From NCBI RefSeq assembly GCF_037042905.1, contig NC_087254.1:18656603-18720602 (forward strand): 64,000 nt of DNA. Reading direction: 5' to 3'. The position numbers were made by a program, and so were the translations under genes. The stretch comes from Lytechinus pictus. Its lineage: Eukaryota > Echinodermata > Echinoidea > Temnopleuroida > Toxopneustidae. A model generated the notes under the pieces. It made no database searches, was not told the origin of the DNA, and saw nothing but the letters and a program-made list of their open reading frames with translations. Of the stretch, positions 46,370 through 59,175 are shown one piece after another; position 1 is the first letter of the stretch; every line of letters starts with the position of its first letter.

Positions 46370-48590
46370 GCACGACTAAACTATTTTTTGTGAACTTGGG
46401 GCTTAGGGTTATGGCAAGACAGAGGCCTCAATCATTCACTAAAAAGACATTTTTTTAGATTTTTTCATAAATTATATGTCTGATTTAATTCGATTTTCCA
46501 CGCAGCTATGATAATATAATATTTTTTTTCCTGCGCACCGGTATTCAATTTGTAATATCCTGAAATTATGTCAAAGAGTTAAACGAGTAAAAGTGACTAA
46601 AATTGTAAGTCTGAAATCATACCTCCCAAATCTCTTCTTGTCACTTTCTAGGTTCTACATTTCTTTATCTTACTTTTCCCTAAAAAAGAGCCACGCTAGC
46701 AATTACTGAAAGTAAGAGAAAGTATTTTTTCTTGAATAAATTATAGCATCCGCAATCAAAAGTTTTTTTTTATTTGTTCTTTCGTTTTGTTTTATTTTTA
46801 ATTTGTCTCCTTGATATCACAACCGAAAACAAAGTAATAAATAAATTATAAAAAAAAACATTCCTAATAGTTAGAATTCATTTTTGTCTCTATCGTTTTA
46901 ATCGTTCTATTTAATAGTACAGAGGCTGCGGAGTTGGTAGGAAGTTTCAGTCCTCACCCTTTTTTGGCCCGTCACTCCCTCCCACATTCAGCTCAACCCC
47001 TCTATTATCAAAACGCTCAGCGACCCCTGTTTTTATTTTTAAAAATCAGATATTTTGGTTTTGATGCTAACCAGGGTAAGGGCCCCAAATGTTTGCAGTA
47101 AACGGAAACAATTATTTTTTTCTATATGAATCTTTTCTACCACGCTATTCGCCGGGGAAAAAAAAGAGGAACAAAATTCGCGAAAAAGTAGGAAAATCAA
47201 TAAAATTTGGGTCGGTATCAACCTTTTTTTTTTGGGGGGGGGTGTAAGTCACACATACAAAAATGTTTGTAGGATTGAGAGGGATCTGTCGGGTGACACG
47301 CCAGACAAACATGTTTTCTTTATAGTGGGTACCTTAACGTAATTTCTTATCATAATTATATCATTCTATTTCCTCCATTTCAGGCGAGGAAACTTTTAGT
47401 TCATTATTGGTTTTATCATTTAAAGTGATTATGTTTCCGTCAACTTTTCAATGCAAAAGTTTTCATCTGGGAGAAAAAAGGAGAATAAGATAAAGAGCTT
47501 CTAAAACCTAACCTATTATAAATTCATTCTGTAAAATGACATGAATTAAAAAAAAATAGGATTTTTTTAGCCGATTCACCCCGTCTCACAGCTCAAACCC
47601 TGCACCATAAAAAAAAAACATTGCTGTCCCGGTAAAACATAAATTTTTTTCCAACTATTTTGGTTTGGATGCTAACCATGGTAAGCGCCCCAAATGCAAT
47701 TTATATATATATTTTTTTTTTTTGGTCGCAACGGGGAAAAAACTGGCCAGGACGGTTTTTATTCTTATCTTTTCTACCGCGTTACTCGCAATTAAAAACA
47801 GAAAATAGGAGAGAGGAGATAAACAAGCAATATTAGAGTGTAGGTCAGAACATTTCCATCGGTGGGGGGGGGGGGGGGGGGCTAGGTCAAACAAGAATAA
47901 TAATAAAAAGTCATCAGTTTGACAAGGGTCTGAGGACCGAGTTGCGACAAACAAACGTTTTGGGATTTTTTGAATAATTAATCTAACAAGAAATAAAATC
48001 ATGTTGTTATTCGTTTAAGTAGATATTCATGGAATTTTAGCAAAAGCGCACTTGTCTATTCCCGCTTTTATCTCTGTCTCTCATTGTCTCTCGTTCTCCG
48101 TGACATCTGAACATTTTTTTTCCTATAATTTCCCTAAATGATTCTTCTTTCATCCCTATATGCATCATCACCCAGGGGAAGCGCTTTTATGCAATATGAA
48201 TCACTGACCGATGTCATAAGCACCTGTGTTGTCGGTAATTGAGACATTTTTTTTTCTTTAGATACGGTATGTTGGTCGAAAAAAGAGTATTCATAAAAAC
48301 TTTTTGTATTTCTAAGTACGAAAAGCATTCAATAGGTAATCCTGCCGATAAACACTAATCTTCCTTTTGTTCGGGGCGTTGACCATCTGTATCCTGCTCT
48401 TTTCGGAAGGAATTTGTTTGATTTGCCGCCCAGACATTATTTTGTTTGGGTAGTGCCGATATCATGAACTACATGGACGTTTCCCTTTTGAAAAGAGCAT
48501 AAGATGAATGGTGTGCTAAACTGCTTTCTTTTCTCTTTTTTTCAGAATAGTAGACAAAAATAATGAAAAGAGGGATGATGGGGACGGAAA
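46370..48590. repeat. Segmental duplication, copy 2, internally expanded
   Basis: Same block order as copy 1 but about 0.9 kb longer. Part of the extra length is an internal tandem duplication with a period of ~606 bp: GATGCTAACCAGGGTAAG near 47062 recurs as GATGCTAACCATGGTAAG near 47668. Confidence 0.78.
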
Positions 48591-48677
48591 AAGTTCAAAA
48601 GTGCACCGAGATCAGCTCAAAGTACTAAGACATTACAAGCTTTTTGTTTTTCTGAAAATACAATCGATCGATGAAAC

Positions 48678-48715
48678 CAAGGAGATATCATTATATCTAG
48701 AGTGATATCTCCTTG
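48678..48715. repeat. 13-bp perfect inverted repeat
   Basis: CAAGGAGATATCA (48678-48690) and its exact complement (48703-48715) separated by 12 nt. No T-run follows; function unknown. Confidence 0.75.
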
Positions 48716-48820
48716 ATGAAAAAAATAAGACGAAAATGCATGGTGAATAAACGCGTAGCTTATTACGTGACGATCTTGCAGAAAATATTTTAGCTTATCT
48801 TTCAGAACAACGATATGGAT

Positions 48821-48856
48821 CAAATCACGTGATCAGAACAAATCACGTGATCAGGC
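48821..48856. promoter_or_regulatory. Tandem CACGTG palindromes
   Basis: CAAATCACGTGATCAG occurs twice at an 18-bp spacing (48821 and 48839). Each centre, TCACGTGA, is a perfect E-box of the type bound by MITF/TFE or USF-like factors. No gene start was recognised next to it. Confidence 0.5.
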
Positions 48857-50324
48857 CTAGTGCGCGCGCGTACGTGCACGTCACAACATTTATCCTCCTC
48901 GTCTGACTCCAACGAAAAAATCGGGTAAAGTTGAAATGATTTCCTATTTTGGAGATTTTTCCCCACGTAGCTGTATATTTTTTTCATTTGGTTTTCGAAA
49001 TAGGTTTATAAAGGAAATAGTGGCAGAGGTTTTAGTTTTTTTGATCGATATCAATACCTCAAAAAGTATACATTTTGAACATGTCGAAGGTCAAAGACCA
49101 GGGTTTGTATATCCCCCCTCTCTCTCTCAATGTACATTGATACTGATTACCAGGCTTGGTTAGACCAACCAGATCTTAAATTGGCTTGACCGCCTGGTTG
49201 AGTTGACCACTCGTCAGATGGTAATTAGGCCTATGTATGGTCTTTCAAAAATTGAATTTTGATTATTTTCTTTTACAAAATGATTATGTAGACTGAATAA
49301 TAAATTCGTCCATGATCCTCGAGCATTGTGATCGCTAGCGAATGCTATCAACGTAATACAAGAAAAGTATCGTATTGTAAAAAGGTCCACGTGCCTGCTG
49401 GTCAATACCCATTTTAATTCACTGAAGTTTTCATTTTTAAAGCTTAGTTATTCAATAGTTGTCAAGGATGATCTAAGACATCAGGAATCTAGAAAGATTG
49501 TAGTTACTTAAAAAACATCAGATAAAGTGTCGTTCTTTTAATAGATCCTCGAATGATAACCATGACGATAATGAAAAATAACAACACTGATTATCATAAC
49601 ATTAATCATTATGAAAACAAGGAATAGGGTGATGATGATAATCAATATAGTAATTATAATGATAACGTAGAATATGCTATGAATGATAAAAAATGACCTA
49701 AAAAAAATCATTTTCAAAACCAGGATTGTTTATTATAACAATCACAGCAAAATTACTACTTTATCGTTGCCCGTCCAAAAAAAGAGATGTTTGTGTCCTT
49801 TAAAATGAAAAGATGAAAGCGACCTTCTTTCTAGCTACATTGAATACGATTGACCCTTTTAGCGTAAGTGATCAAAACGTCTTCATCGGTCACTCTAAAA
49901 GACTCAAAACGAAGCTGTCATAAACCGCAAGAACCCAATCCTTCATCTAAAATAATTCGAATAATATTCATATTTGGAGATAAATTAACATTGTGACCTG
50001 GAATACAGTTCGTTAGCAATAGTCCTTTACATGTCGAAGACTGTTAATGGGATTTTATTTCCGCAGACACTCACAGACTTTTATTTTCATTCATATTCAC
50101 AAATCTTTGGCAATGTACGTTACGTTTCCATGAATTATTGGGGGTAAACACTAAATAAGGGTCAAGATAAGTTTCTGAAAATCACATGAAGAGCAATATT
50201 TCAATCCATGATATGATTTACAACTGTGAATATTATGAAAACAAGTTCCTAGGGTGAAATGGGAAATAAAATGGTGCTCCTTTTGCTCACTCTTAATATT
50301 TTGAACACTTTATCCTGGAGTTCG

Positions 50325-50515
50325 ATTCAATTAAATTAAATTCTTTCTTTCATTTCCATTCAAACGTAGTACAAAGTAATATAAATCGGGTACAATTTTA
50401 CAGATGAACATTCTTACCTCATAAATAAAAACAGTATAAAATTTAGTATAAATGGAAATGAAGGGGGGGGTCCACTAAAAGCAATGCTTGTAAAGTGTGG
50501 ATCCCCCTTGGAAAT
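50325..50515 (-). mobile_element. LINE 3'-tail repeat, copy 1
   Basis: Matches 59013-59175: TTCCATTCAAAC, ACAAAGTAATA, AAAACAGTATAA and GGGGTCCACTAAAAGCA in the same order. On the minus strand it ends in AATTTAATTTAATT-like repeats, so it is a LINE-type 3' end. Confidence 0.75.
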
Positions 50516-50833
50516 GAAAAAAGTAAATTGTCGACTTAATCATATATGCGTATACAGGAAAGAAAAAAAAAGAGAAGGAACGAAAAGGTGGAAATCATAT
50601 TAAATATAATTTTAAATTACTGACCAGATGCAGGGCTAGTCACACAAAGAGTTCTGACGGGGGCCTAGTAAAAATTAACAGTACCCTGTGAAATGATTTT
50701 GAATAGTCGTGGATTCAAACCTAGGACTAGAAGGAGCAAACTTCCTTTAGCATACTGTAACCCTTGTCGCAGAATATTTACTGGTTCGTGTTTTTTTTTA
50801 TTGCAGGGAAGTGAGAATTACCTTTTTTTTAAT

Positions 50834-51204
50834 GGTGATGATGATGATGATAATAATAATAATCCGCTTGTATATAGCACTTAATACATCGGAATGACGT
50901 CTCTAAGCGCTTTAAAAATGTATCATTACCCTGGTCATAGGATCCTGGCATGCCCCCCATTACAATGTATGCACCTTCTTCCCTGGGGGGCATTCCAACA
51001 AGAGTTCCAAAACTCAGTTGATAGGCATATTACATTTGCTTTCGCATCCTACCGGGTACCCATTTAACACCTGGGTGGAGAGTGGCAAATTGCTAATTGA
51101 CGCCTTGCCAAAGGACGCTCTATAGGCCATGGTGGGATTCGAACACACGACCCTCTTATTACAAGGTGAGAGTCAGATGCGCTACACAACGACGCTTCCC
51201 CTTT
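50834..51204 (-). mobile_element. tRNA-derived SINE
   Basis: On the minus strand the head (51199-51125) reads GGAAGCGTCGTTGTGTAGCG with A-box-like TGTGTAGCGCATCTGACT and B-box GTTCGAATCCCACC, followed by a ~270-bp body containing AATGGGTACCCGGTAGGAT and AAGCGCTTAGAGACGTC, and a tail of ATT/ATC repeats. The tRNA fold is incomplete, so it is not a tRNA gene. Confidence 0.85.
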
Positions 51205-52548
51205 AAAAAAATTAAAACCTAACATACAGACAATCGAAATTTTATTAAGTTTTATATCTGTTTATTATGGTAACCCCATTATTCACATCAGAGCCGTTAA
51301 AATGTACATACAAAAACATTAATGTTTAATTTGGAAAACACATCCTTTCCAAACGTTACTCCACCATCCCTTTAAAATAAGTCGGTGAAGTGTTCATGTC
51401 GAGATTAACTTGGCAGTATCGCAATCCCATTTGGACGACTTTCTCGAAGAGCCATGCTTCCGGTTGAAAATGGCCGATCCGTATCGGAATGCTTGGATCA
51501 GACTTCCGCAGTGTTTCCGAAGAGCTCAACCTCCTGGTGATCTCTTTTCCCTTGAGGAGTGGCCTCAAAGTGGTTCATAGTGTCGTCTGTATTAAAAGCA
51601 GTATTCCTTCACCCGATTGTATAATTCATGTACCCCGTTTCTTGCCATTGACATATATGATCAACGTTATTGGGTTTTAAATGAATAAATGAATTCTAAT
51701 GCATTCCAGTTGCTAAGGAGTTGTCTATATTCAAGAATTTATCACCACAGATAAAATGTATGTTACAATGAGGCATACACAACGCATCCTTACACATTCA
51801 CCTCCAATCACACATAAACATCGCTCCGCCAATTTTTTTCAGTATCACATGTTTAATAAAATGAATAATATGATTGAGCTAATCAGCTCCCTATCGCATT
51901 CATAATGTTCCTTTATGAATTTACTTCTTTTATTTATTATCGTGCATATAGGTCATGTAGTTTTGATAAACCTAAATTCTTTTAAAACCACTTTGCTGCT
52001 TGAATGGTTGTCAAGGGGTAAGTATAGAAATACATTATAAATTATGCGATGTAAATGGAAACTAAACAACAATCACTCCCTGATGAACCAATGTATGTCT
52101 CTGCAGTTCTCTTCCAAACTTTAGTTGAAAGAAGTGGTCAAAGAGAGAAATAAAACAAAACAAAGCGTAAAGTCATAAAGCAACTTGAAATAAAATGTAT
52201 CTATAAATTAGAATCTAGAGTCATTTTTTTTCTGAAGGAGTAAAAACTACTTTGGTAATTTTAACAGGATGTTCCGGAAAATGATATATTTTTTAACAGT
52301 TTGTGTGTATATATGTGTGTGTGTGTGTGTGGGTGTTTGGGCGTGTGGGGTGTATTTGGGTGTGTGGGGATTCCATAAATCATCATGGCTTTGTTTTTCA
52401 CTGTATTTATTACTTTCAGATAATCGTAGGAGACAATGAGACGTTTTCAATTAATTTCATAAACATTTGTCATTGAAAATCATTTTAGGCCAATTAAATG
52501 CTCGTCTGTTACAATCTCTATATTTTTTTATTCGTGTCTAGAATAATC
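51205..52548. other. Intergenic, GT microsatellite only
   Basis: No supported exon. A GT-rich tract lies at ~52302-52366. Confidence 0.5.
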
Positions 52549-52550
52549 TA

Positions 52551-53435
52551 CAGTGCGTATCAAAAAAAGTTTACACTTTGAAAAAGCCCTAGGAATTAAT
52601 AAAATATACAACATGTGGGTAATTTTTTCACATATATTCTTGGGCTTGGGTCTCATCTATCCAATGAAAGTAAAAGTTATGACAGAATGTTACACTTGAT
52701 TGAGCACTGTCCATTTATGTAAAACTTGCGGAAATCTGTTTGCGCAGAAATGCTTGTTTTCACGCTGTGTCAAGGGAAAAGGGCGAAATCAAACTTACCC
52801 TGCGAAACATTTCTCATACATTTCCCTTGCACTTTTAGTCAATTGAAATAAAACGGATACATTCAAGCATTTTGTAATAATTTTGCCACCCAAATTGAAA
52901 TTCAACACTTAGTAAGCACAATCTTTACCCTTTTTGTGCCAGCTGGATCCGAGGACATAACTAAATCTGAACAAAAGTTTATATCAGACATCTCCAGCAT
53001 TTTTCACTAAGTTTTAATCATTTAAATTGGGTTTACATTTCATTTTTCATTTAATACTTGTTTCTCCGCACTTTTTCCAAGCTTGACAATGATTAACAAA
53101 ATAAAAATAAAGCCTAAGCCATTTCATGTAAATCACAGCTCAGTGTAAAGCAAATATCGTCACGATGGCCTCGTTGTGCGGGGGAGTGGGGTGGGGCGCA
53201 ATGCACTCTTCGAAGTGTTTTGGGCAAGGAAACAAGTTTAAAAAGGTAAAATATATCTTCAAATCAATTTTACTAGCTAAATTCCATGTGTTATTCATGA
53301 TTAAGGTATACTTTTATTTGCATAACTATTTCAAAGTTCTGCGCAAATCATTTTTCACTAACTTTTCAAAAGTGTACAAATGTATAATTTTATAGGATTT
53401 TTTGTAAGTGTAAACTTTTTTTTTGATACGCACTG
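52551..53435. mobile_element. 885-bp TA-flanked Tc1/mariner-type nonautonomous element
   Basis: TA (52549-52550), then CAGTGCGTATCAAAAAAAGT; the right end is the complement, GATACGCACTG, then TA (53436-53437). Arms are similar for ~30 bp apart from A-run length. The interior has no long ORF and no transposase motifs. Confidence 0.88.
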
Positions 53436-53437
53436 TA

Positions 53438-56400
53438 GAAGTCTTGATTTTCCAATTTTCATTCTTCGAAATCATTAAGAGCCTTAAATAACAATATCAT
53501 CTTGCTATATGTTTCGGTATACAAGGGCGGTTTTTGATTTGTGTTTGTACTTGGAACTTTGATTATTATCGTCATCATCATCCGGTTATCATCCGAGCAA
53601 ACGCATTCAAACCAGTGCCACAACCCTTTACCCAACCCAACGTTCGTTTTCCAATAAAGACGATTCAAAAAGCCACAAAATGACGGAATATGTTGACAGG
53701 TTAGATTACTGATATTAAACCGGTCCATTACGTTGAAGACATGTCATCTTAATACAATTCAGAACTTTACGGGAGCACTTCATCATTGTCAGATTTCCTT
53801 ATTGACGTCATAATGATACGACTCAATAACTTTACTTCGTCACTGTACTCTAGATAGAGATGTGTTCCCAACAAAAACCTATCATTTTGGGAGGGAACGG
53901 ATATGGCATATTTAGGTGTAATTTGAATTCGAAGTAGTTGAACATTTTTTAACAAACAATAATTAAAGAATGTCGCACACGTTTCACTTCTTGCACGTAA
54001 AATCGGTATTTCTTTACGAGACTTCCGTAATCAGATGCATAATAGAAGCCAAGAACAATGTCCTTTGAAAACACGAGGAGGTGCGATGGAAATAATAAAA
54101 ATAATTCACACACACACCCACACACACCAAATCACTAGCCGTAAGGGCAACCGGATAGAATGACAGTGAAAAGGGCAAAGCTGGAATTCTATGAAATTTA
54201 ATGAGCTACTGAAAGCGAGAAAGGCATCCCCTGCATAATGTAATAAATGATGTGATGTAGTTTATTGATCTTTCGGAGAGAAAAAAAAAACGACAAGAAA
54301 GAGAATTGCATGATTGATTTTCCTTTGATGTACAACATTTGCTTGATTCGATAATAACGAAAAAAAAAACCCTTTAAAGTTATAACTGGATTCATAAGCT
54401 CTCAGTTAGCACCTCGGTACCGTGTATCTAAACAACACAAATAAAACAAGATATGAGGGAAAAAAGTTTGTAACTATGAAGACCATTTTCGCTGTCTTTC
54501 ACGAGGCCCCAATATAATAACTGTATTGGTCACGTTTCTCGTCAAACAGTAACTTTGATTTCTCTCCTAAAATAACTTTGTCTATCACTTATTCTTACTA
54601 GCACGGATCTTCATTGGCATTTAATAGCAGATCAAATGTTGTCTCTTACCTTTTTTTTATCTGATTATATATCAAGATTGCGGAGGCAGCAATAACCGAG
54701 TCAACATCAATGAATTATTACTCATGGTGGACGTGACTATCTCTAATAGGAGACTGGGCCTTGCTTTTCTCCTCCTTTCTATATTTCATTTCGGATTAAT
54801 AAGCGACGTGACTGCTTTTTAGGTATCAATGTGGGAAGCGAACAATATGAAGTACGGCGGCTTCATTTTGGAGAGAAGTATATCACACACTTTTATCCGT
54901 CCGTCTTTGATGATCATCCAACTCAATATCCCATCATCATGAATATCATATGGGGCTTCGTCCCTTAATATTCGTAAGATGGACCATACTATAGAGGGGA
55001 GATTCAGCTCTGTTATGGTTGTACGATAATGTTTCTATATATACCATCTCCCATGGTCAGAGCTTAGCCCTTTTTCTGTTTTTCTTTTAATATTCGGAGG
55101 GTAAAATTGGGTTTCTACGTATAAATATACAAGATATTTCCCATCAAATTGTAACAGGTAATTTCATGGATGAATCAAGGTATGAACATGCATTAATGTG
55201 CTTTTTAAACTTATTTTCCTACAACGCTATTGTAATTGGAAAAAAGCGTGGAAACTGAATATTGTTGGCATATATACGCCAACACTCGTCATTGATAATA
55301 TATTGTTTATTTTGAAAATAATGATATGAATATTGCTTACATTTGTACGTTTTCCTTCTTTAAAATAGAAAGTGATGTGTATGGTCGATGAAACTTTGTC
55401 AATTATTTTTGCCACCGTTCCTAATAATCATCATCTTAACTACAGACATATCAAAACATAACGATAAAACGTATCCTTATTTATCTTTGGAGTACTAATA
55501 ATTTCGTAATGAATTTAAGATTTCCATAAATTACATGTGACATTAGCAAATGTGAGTAGCAGGTATTTTGAAATGACCTAAATATGATTTTTTGAAATCC
55601 CGATCGCTCTTATAAAATGGTCTCTTTTTGTCGCTTTCCCATTCAACTTTCATTTGAAAAACGGCACGATCTTAGGACAGAAAACATGATCGCAACACTT
55701 TATGGAGTATGGCGCCCCCTCGCGTAATGTTTTCGATGATGTAGATGCACTTTACTGTTCCAGTTGTAAGGTACGTCAATTCGCATTGATATGAATACCT
55801 TTTGTGATAAAAGAAAAATACAACCATTTTTGCTGGAAAGGTTATAACAGTGCTTCCTTAATCGTTGCACTATTCAGTTTGATCATGCTGAATCTGATGA
55901 TTCACATACGTTAATATGATTCTAGTTCAATTATCATGATTATATACTAATTTATAATCATAACTGCAATATACAGGTATATGTTTAATTCCTTGTAGTA
56001 TTTTTGTCTAGAGTTTAGTGGAATTACCCTCTGATCATTGGTTTCTACCTCGGTAATTCAACTTCTAACATCCATTTATGACCATTACCCTCAAGCCGCC
56101 CTCATTCAACTTAATAGATTCTATGTCATAAAAAAATGTCAGGAAAGTACATTCGGTCGAAACAATTAAAAGATGCGTTCACATCAAGCTTTATTTATTT
56201 TCTTTAATTTGTGTGTATTGATAAGCAATTATATCTGGTTTCACATTCATAGACCTGTACTTTGTGTAGTATGCCATAATTCCCCCTCCCCAATTGATTC
56301 TTCCACATACATCATAAACCATTATTTTCCCGCATATAAATTATATCTAAGCTCTTCCCACATTTACTAATGCATTAAAATACAACCCAGTCTTCTTACT

Positions 56401-59012
56401 CCCTCCCTCTCTCTCACTCTCTTTTTCTCTATCTCTCTTTCATCAAACTTATGATATAATATAATATAATGTGATAATAATATCCACAATTTATATAGCG
56501 CTTTAAACAAAAGTTTCAAAGCACTCAGAAAAAAAAAACAAGAATATACGCAATATATAGGTAAATGAACAACAAGGGAGTCAAAAGTGAATACATCATT
56601 ACGAAAATTAATTAAACATAATATAGAGATAATCGGTAAACACAACTCAGATACAACGGGTGTGAGTAAATTCAAATAATCCTGATAATTAAGAACATAT
56701 ACGACTTAAAAAAACACAATATGAATAACAGTGGAAATTAACTGAGGGGTATAACTTCATATAGTTTCTTACTAACACTCACCCACCTAAAGCGCGCTCG
56801 CACTCACACACTCCCTCTCTCCGTCTCTATTTCACTCTCTCCCTTGTACAGAAATCGTTAATGCTGGTATTAAAAAATAACGATTAACAAATTTTGTCTA
56901 TTTGTTTTTACAAATCGAGTGAAATTTATGTATAACATCGTGAAACATGTTTTTGTCCCAATATTTTTACCTCAAAGTGCATGTTTCTCTCTCTCCTTCC
57001 CCCTTCTTTCTCGTTCTTATTGTTTTTTATCTTTCTTTCTTTCTCTTTCTCTCTCTCTCTCTCTCGTCTCTTTTTCCCTGGTTCTTATATGTTCACTTCC
57101 ATACTTTCTCCTCTTTTGGCGTGTCAGTCAAGTGAGAGGAGGAGAGGTGTGAACGTTGTGTATAGTCCATAGAGGCTAAAATGATCACTCGTCTCTTAAT
57201 GATACGAGGCGCCTTGGTGACCTAGTCTGAACATACGTGTGCCAAGCATGTCTGCATCGTCAATTAAGGCGAGGTGAACTTTCTTTTTTTCTATATAAGA
57301 AATTATTCGTAATTTTAATTGAAGAAAGGGTTTATGCCGTTTCCTTTAGATGTTGTACTTCCTTTGTGTGAGTGTGCCCTAGGTAACTTTTCATGATCAT
57401 CATGATAATTTGAGTAAAATAATGATATTAACAAAATAAAACCTTCTTCGTATTTTTTAAACTATATAACGTCATGATAATAACATACATGATATTATGT
57501 TTAAAAAATAACATGCTTGTTATAATGATAAAAATTAAGAATCATGATGATTCAGAAGTTCCTGCATGAGAGCCTTGAGAAGACCGTACCTACAATCGTA
57601 CATGCATTGTTTAAAACTACACTCACAGTTGTACTTGGTGGAACGTAATAAATCGCATGTAATACAACTTTTGTTGTTTTTTGTTCCTTTATAAACACAG
57701 ACCTGTTCTGTTTATTTGCATAAAATTTCATGTTATAACACTTTTTAGTATAAGTCTTTTTTTTTAAATGTAAAATCTTCTGTTCTAAAACAGCGTTGTG
57801 TATAGTTTGCAGCACCACGACAGTGGTAATCGATTCCATTCACTTATCCACAGCCCCCCAAAATAAGATGTGACAAAAGAATGAAAGAAAACCCCAACTT
57901 ATAAGCATCTGTTTGTTTTTGTTTCAAGCGATATATTAATGTTGAGATTGCTCTGCTATCATTAACTATATGCATAGATGTTTTTTTTTTCACACACTGT
58001 TGCTACTCCTGCCATTGCTGATTCGCGGTCATCTTGTTTCTGTTACAAAATCACTCAACAGGTAACCCTATAGTTTCCGAAGGGTACTACGTCCTCACCC
58101 ATAGTGTTGTCTTCTTCGTGGCTATTTTTTTGTGCTCTCCTTATTATGCCCGAGTCCGAAGGTGACAAGCATGGGTTCTTGTGTGTTAATAATTCACTGC
58201 CACTGGACGTCCATTTGATTTCAACTGAAACTGTAACGCCATCATCATATATTCCATCATCATGTCAGGCGGATCCATGTCTCATCTCCCTCAGTAATCC
58301 CATCCCAAATCCCAAACAGTTCTGTCTGGGGAGGAGCCGTAATTTGTGACTTTTTGGTCTCTCTGTTAATTGACCCGCAACGCTATTGATCATGTGCTCA
58401 GACCTAACACCTATTTTCTTCCCTTCAATGGAAGAAACCCATCGGGCTATCAGCCGTCAGATACGGTTGCCCATGGCGACGAAACTTCTGCGACCCGATT
58501 AGTATCCGTGATCATTTCGGAATCGTCTGACCGGATTATTGACCTGAATAACCTCTCATCACGTTCTTCTTATGGTGGTGTTACGATTTCTGTGTCAGTT
58601 TTCTTCCCGCCATATCGTCAATGTACTAGTTCAATTATTAATCTACATTTGAAAGGGCCTACTGACGTGAAATGAAATACCTTCGACGCCACATTCACCT
58701 TCAAAAGATGCTGTGAATGTGTAACATGAAAAAAGGTGACGAAAATTGATGCAAAAAGAAAAAAAAAACACTGATCCAATTTTCCTGTTTACTTCACTAA
58801 CGAAATAGGGTAGAAAGGGAATAAACGATTATCCAAGGATTCCACAACTAAATAAGTCCACTTTATCACTTTAATTACTCCCCGTGAGTACTTTAGACAG
58901 CAAATATACAAATTTACTGAAACAAAAAGTTGGAAATATATTTCACATGATCGAAAGAAGCAGATATGAACATGAAAATGAGGAGCAACAAAAACAGAGC
59001 TTGTACACTATA
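53438..59012. other. Intergenic, nothing gene-like recognised
   Basis: Scattered simple repeats: CA tract at 54107-54128, CT tracts at ~56395-56440 and 57020-57066. A fragment like the SINE tail (TTATATAGCGCTTTAAA) is at ~56490-56510. The open frames at 58104-58675 show no family signature. Confidence 0.45.
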
Positions 59013-59175
59013 ATTCGATTCAATTCAATTCTTTATTCCATTTCCATTCAAAACATATTACAAAGTAATACAAATCAAGTACAATTTACAGACGAGCACT
59101 CTTACTTCGTAAAAAAAACACAAAAAACAGTATAATATTGAGCATAAATGGAAATGAGGGGGGTCCACTAAAAGC
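59013..59175 (-). mobile_element. LINE 3'-tail repeat, copy 2
   Basis: Starts with ATTCGATTCAATTCAATTC (the complement of a pentanucleotide tail) and runs through the same blocks as 50325-50515 to GGGGTCCACTAAAAGCA. Confidence 0.78.

Noticed and set aside
51125..51199. Minus-strand tRNA gene
   Set aside because: A and B boxes are present but the cloverleaf is incomplete and the sequence continues into a SINE body.
58104..58675. Two adjacent ORFs with a signal-peptide-like start
   Set aside because: No family signature, no matching splice sites or partner exons; cannot be told from chance.
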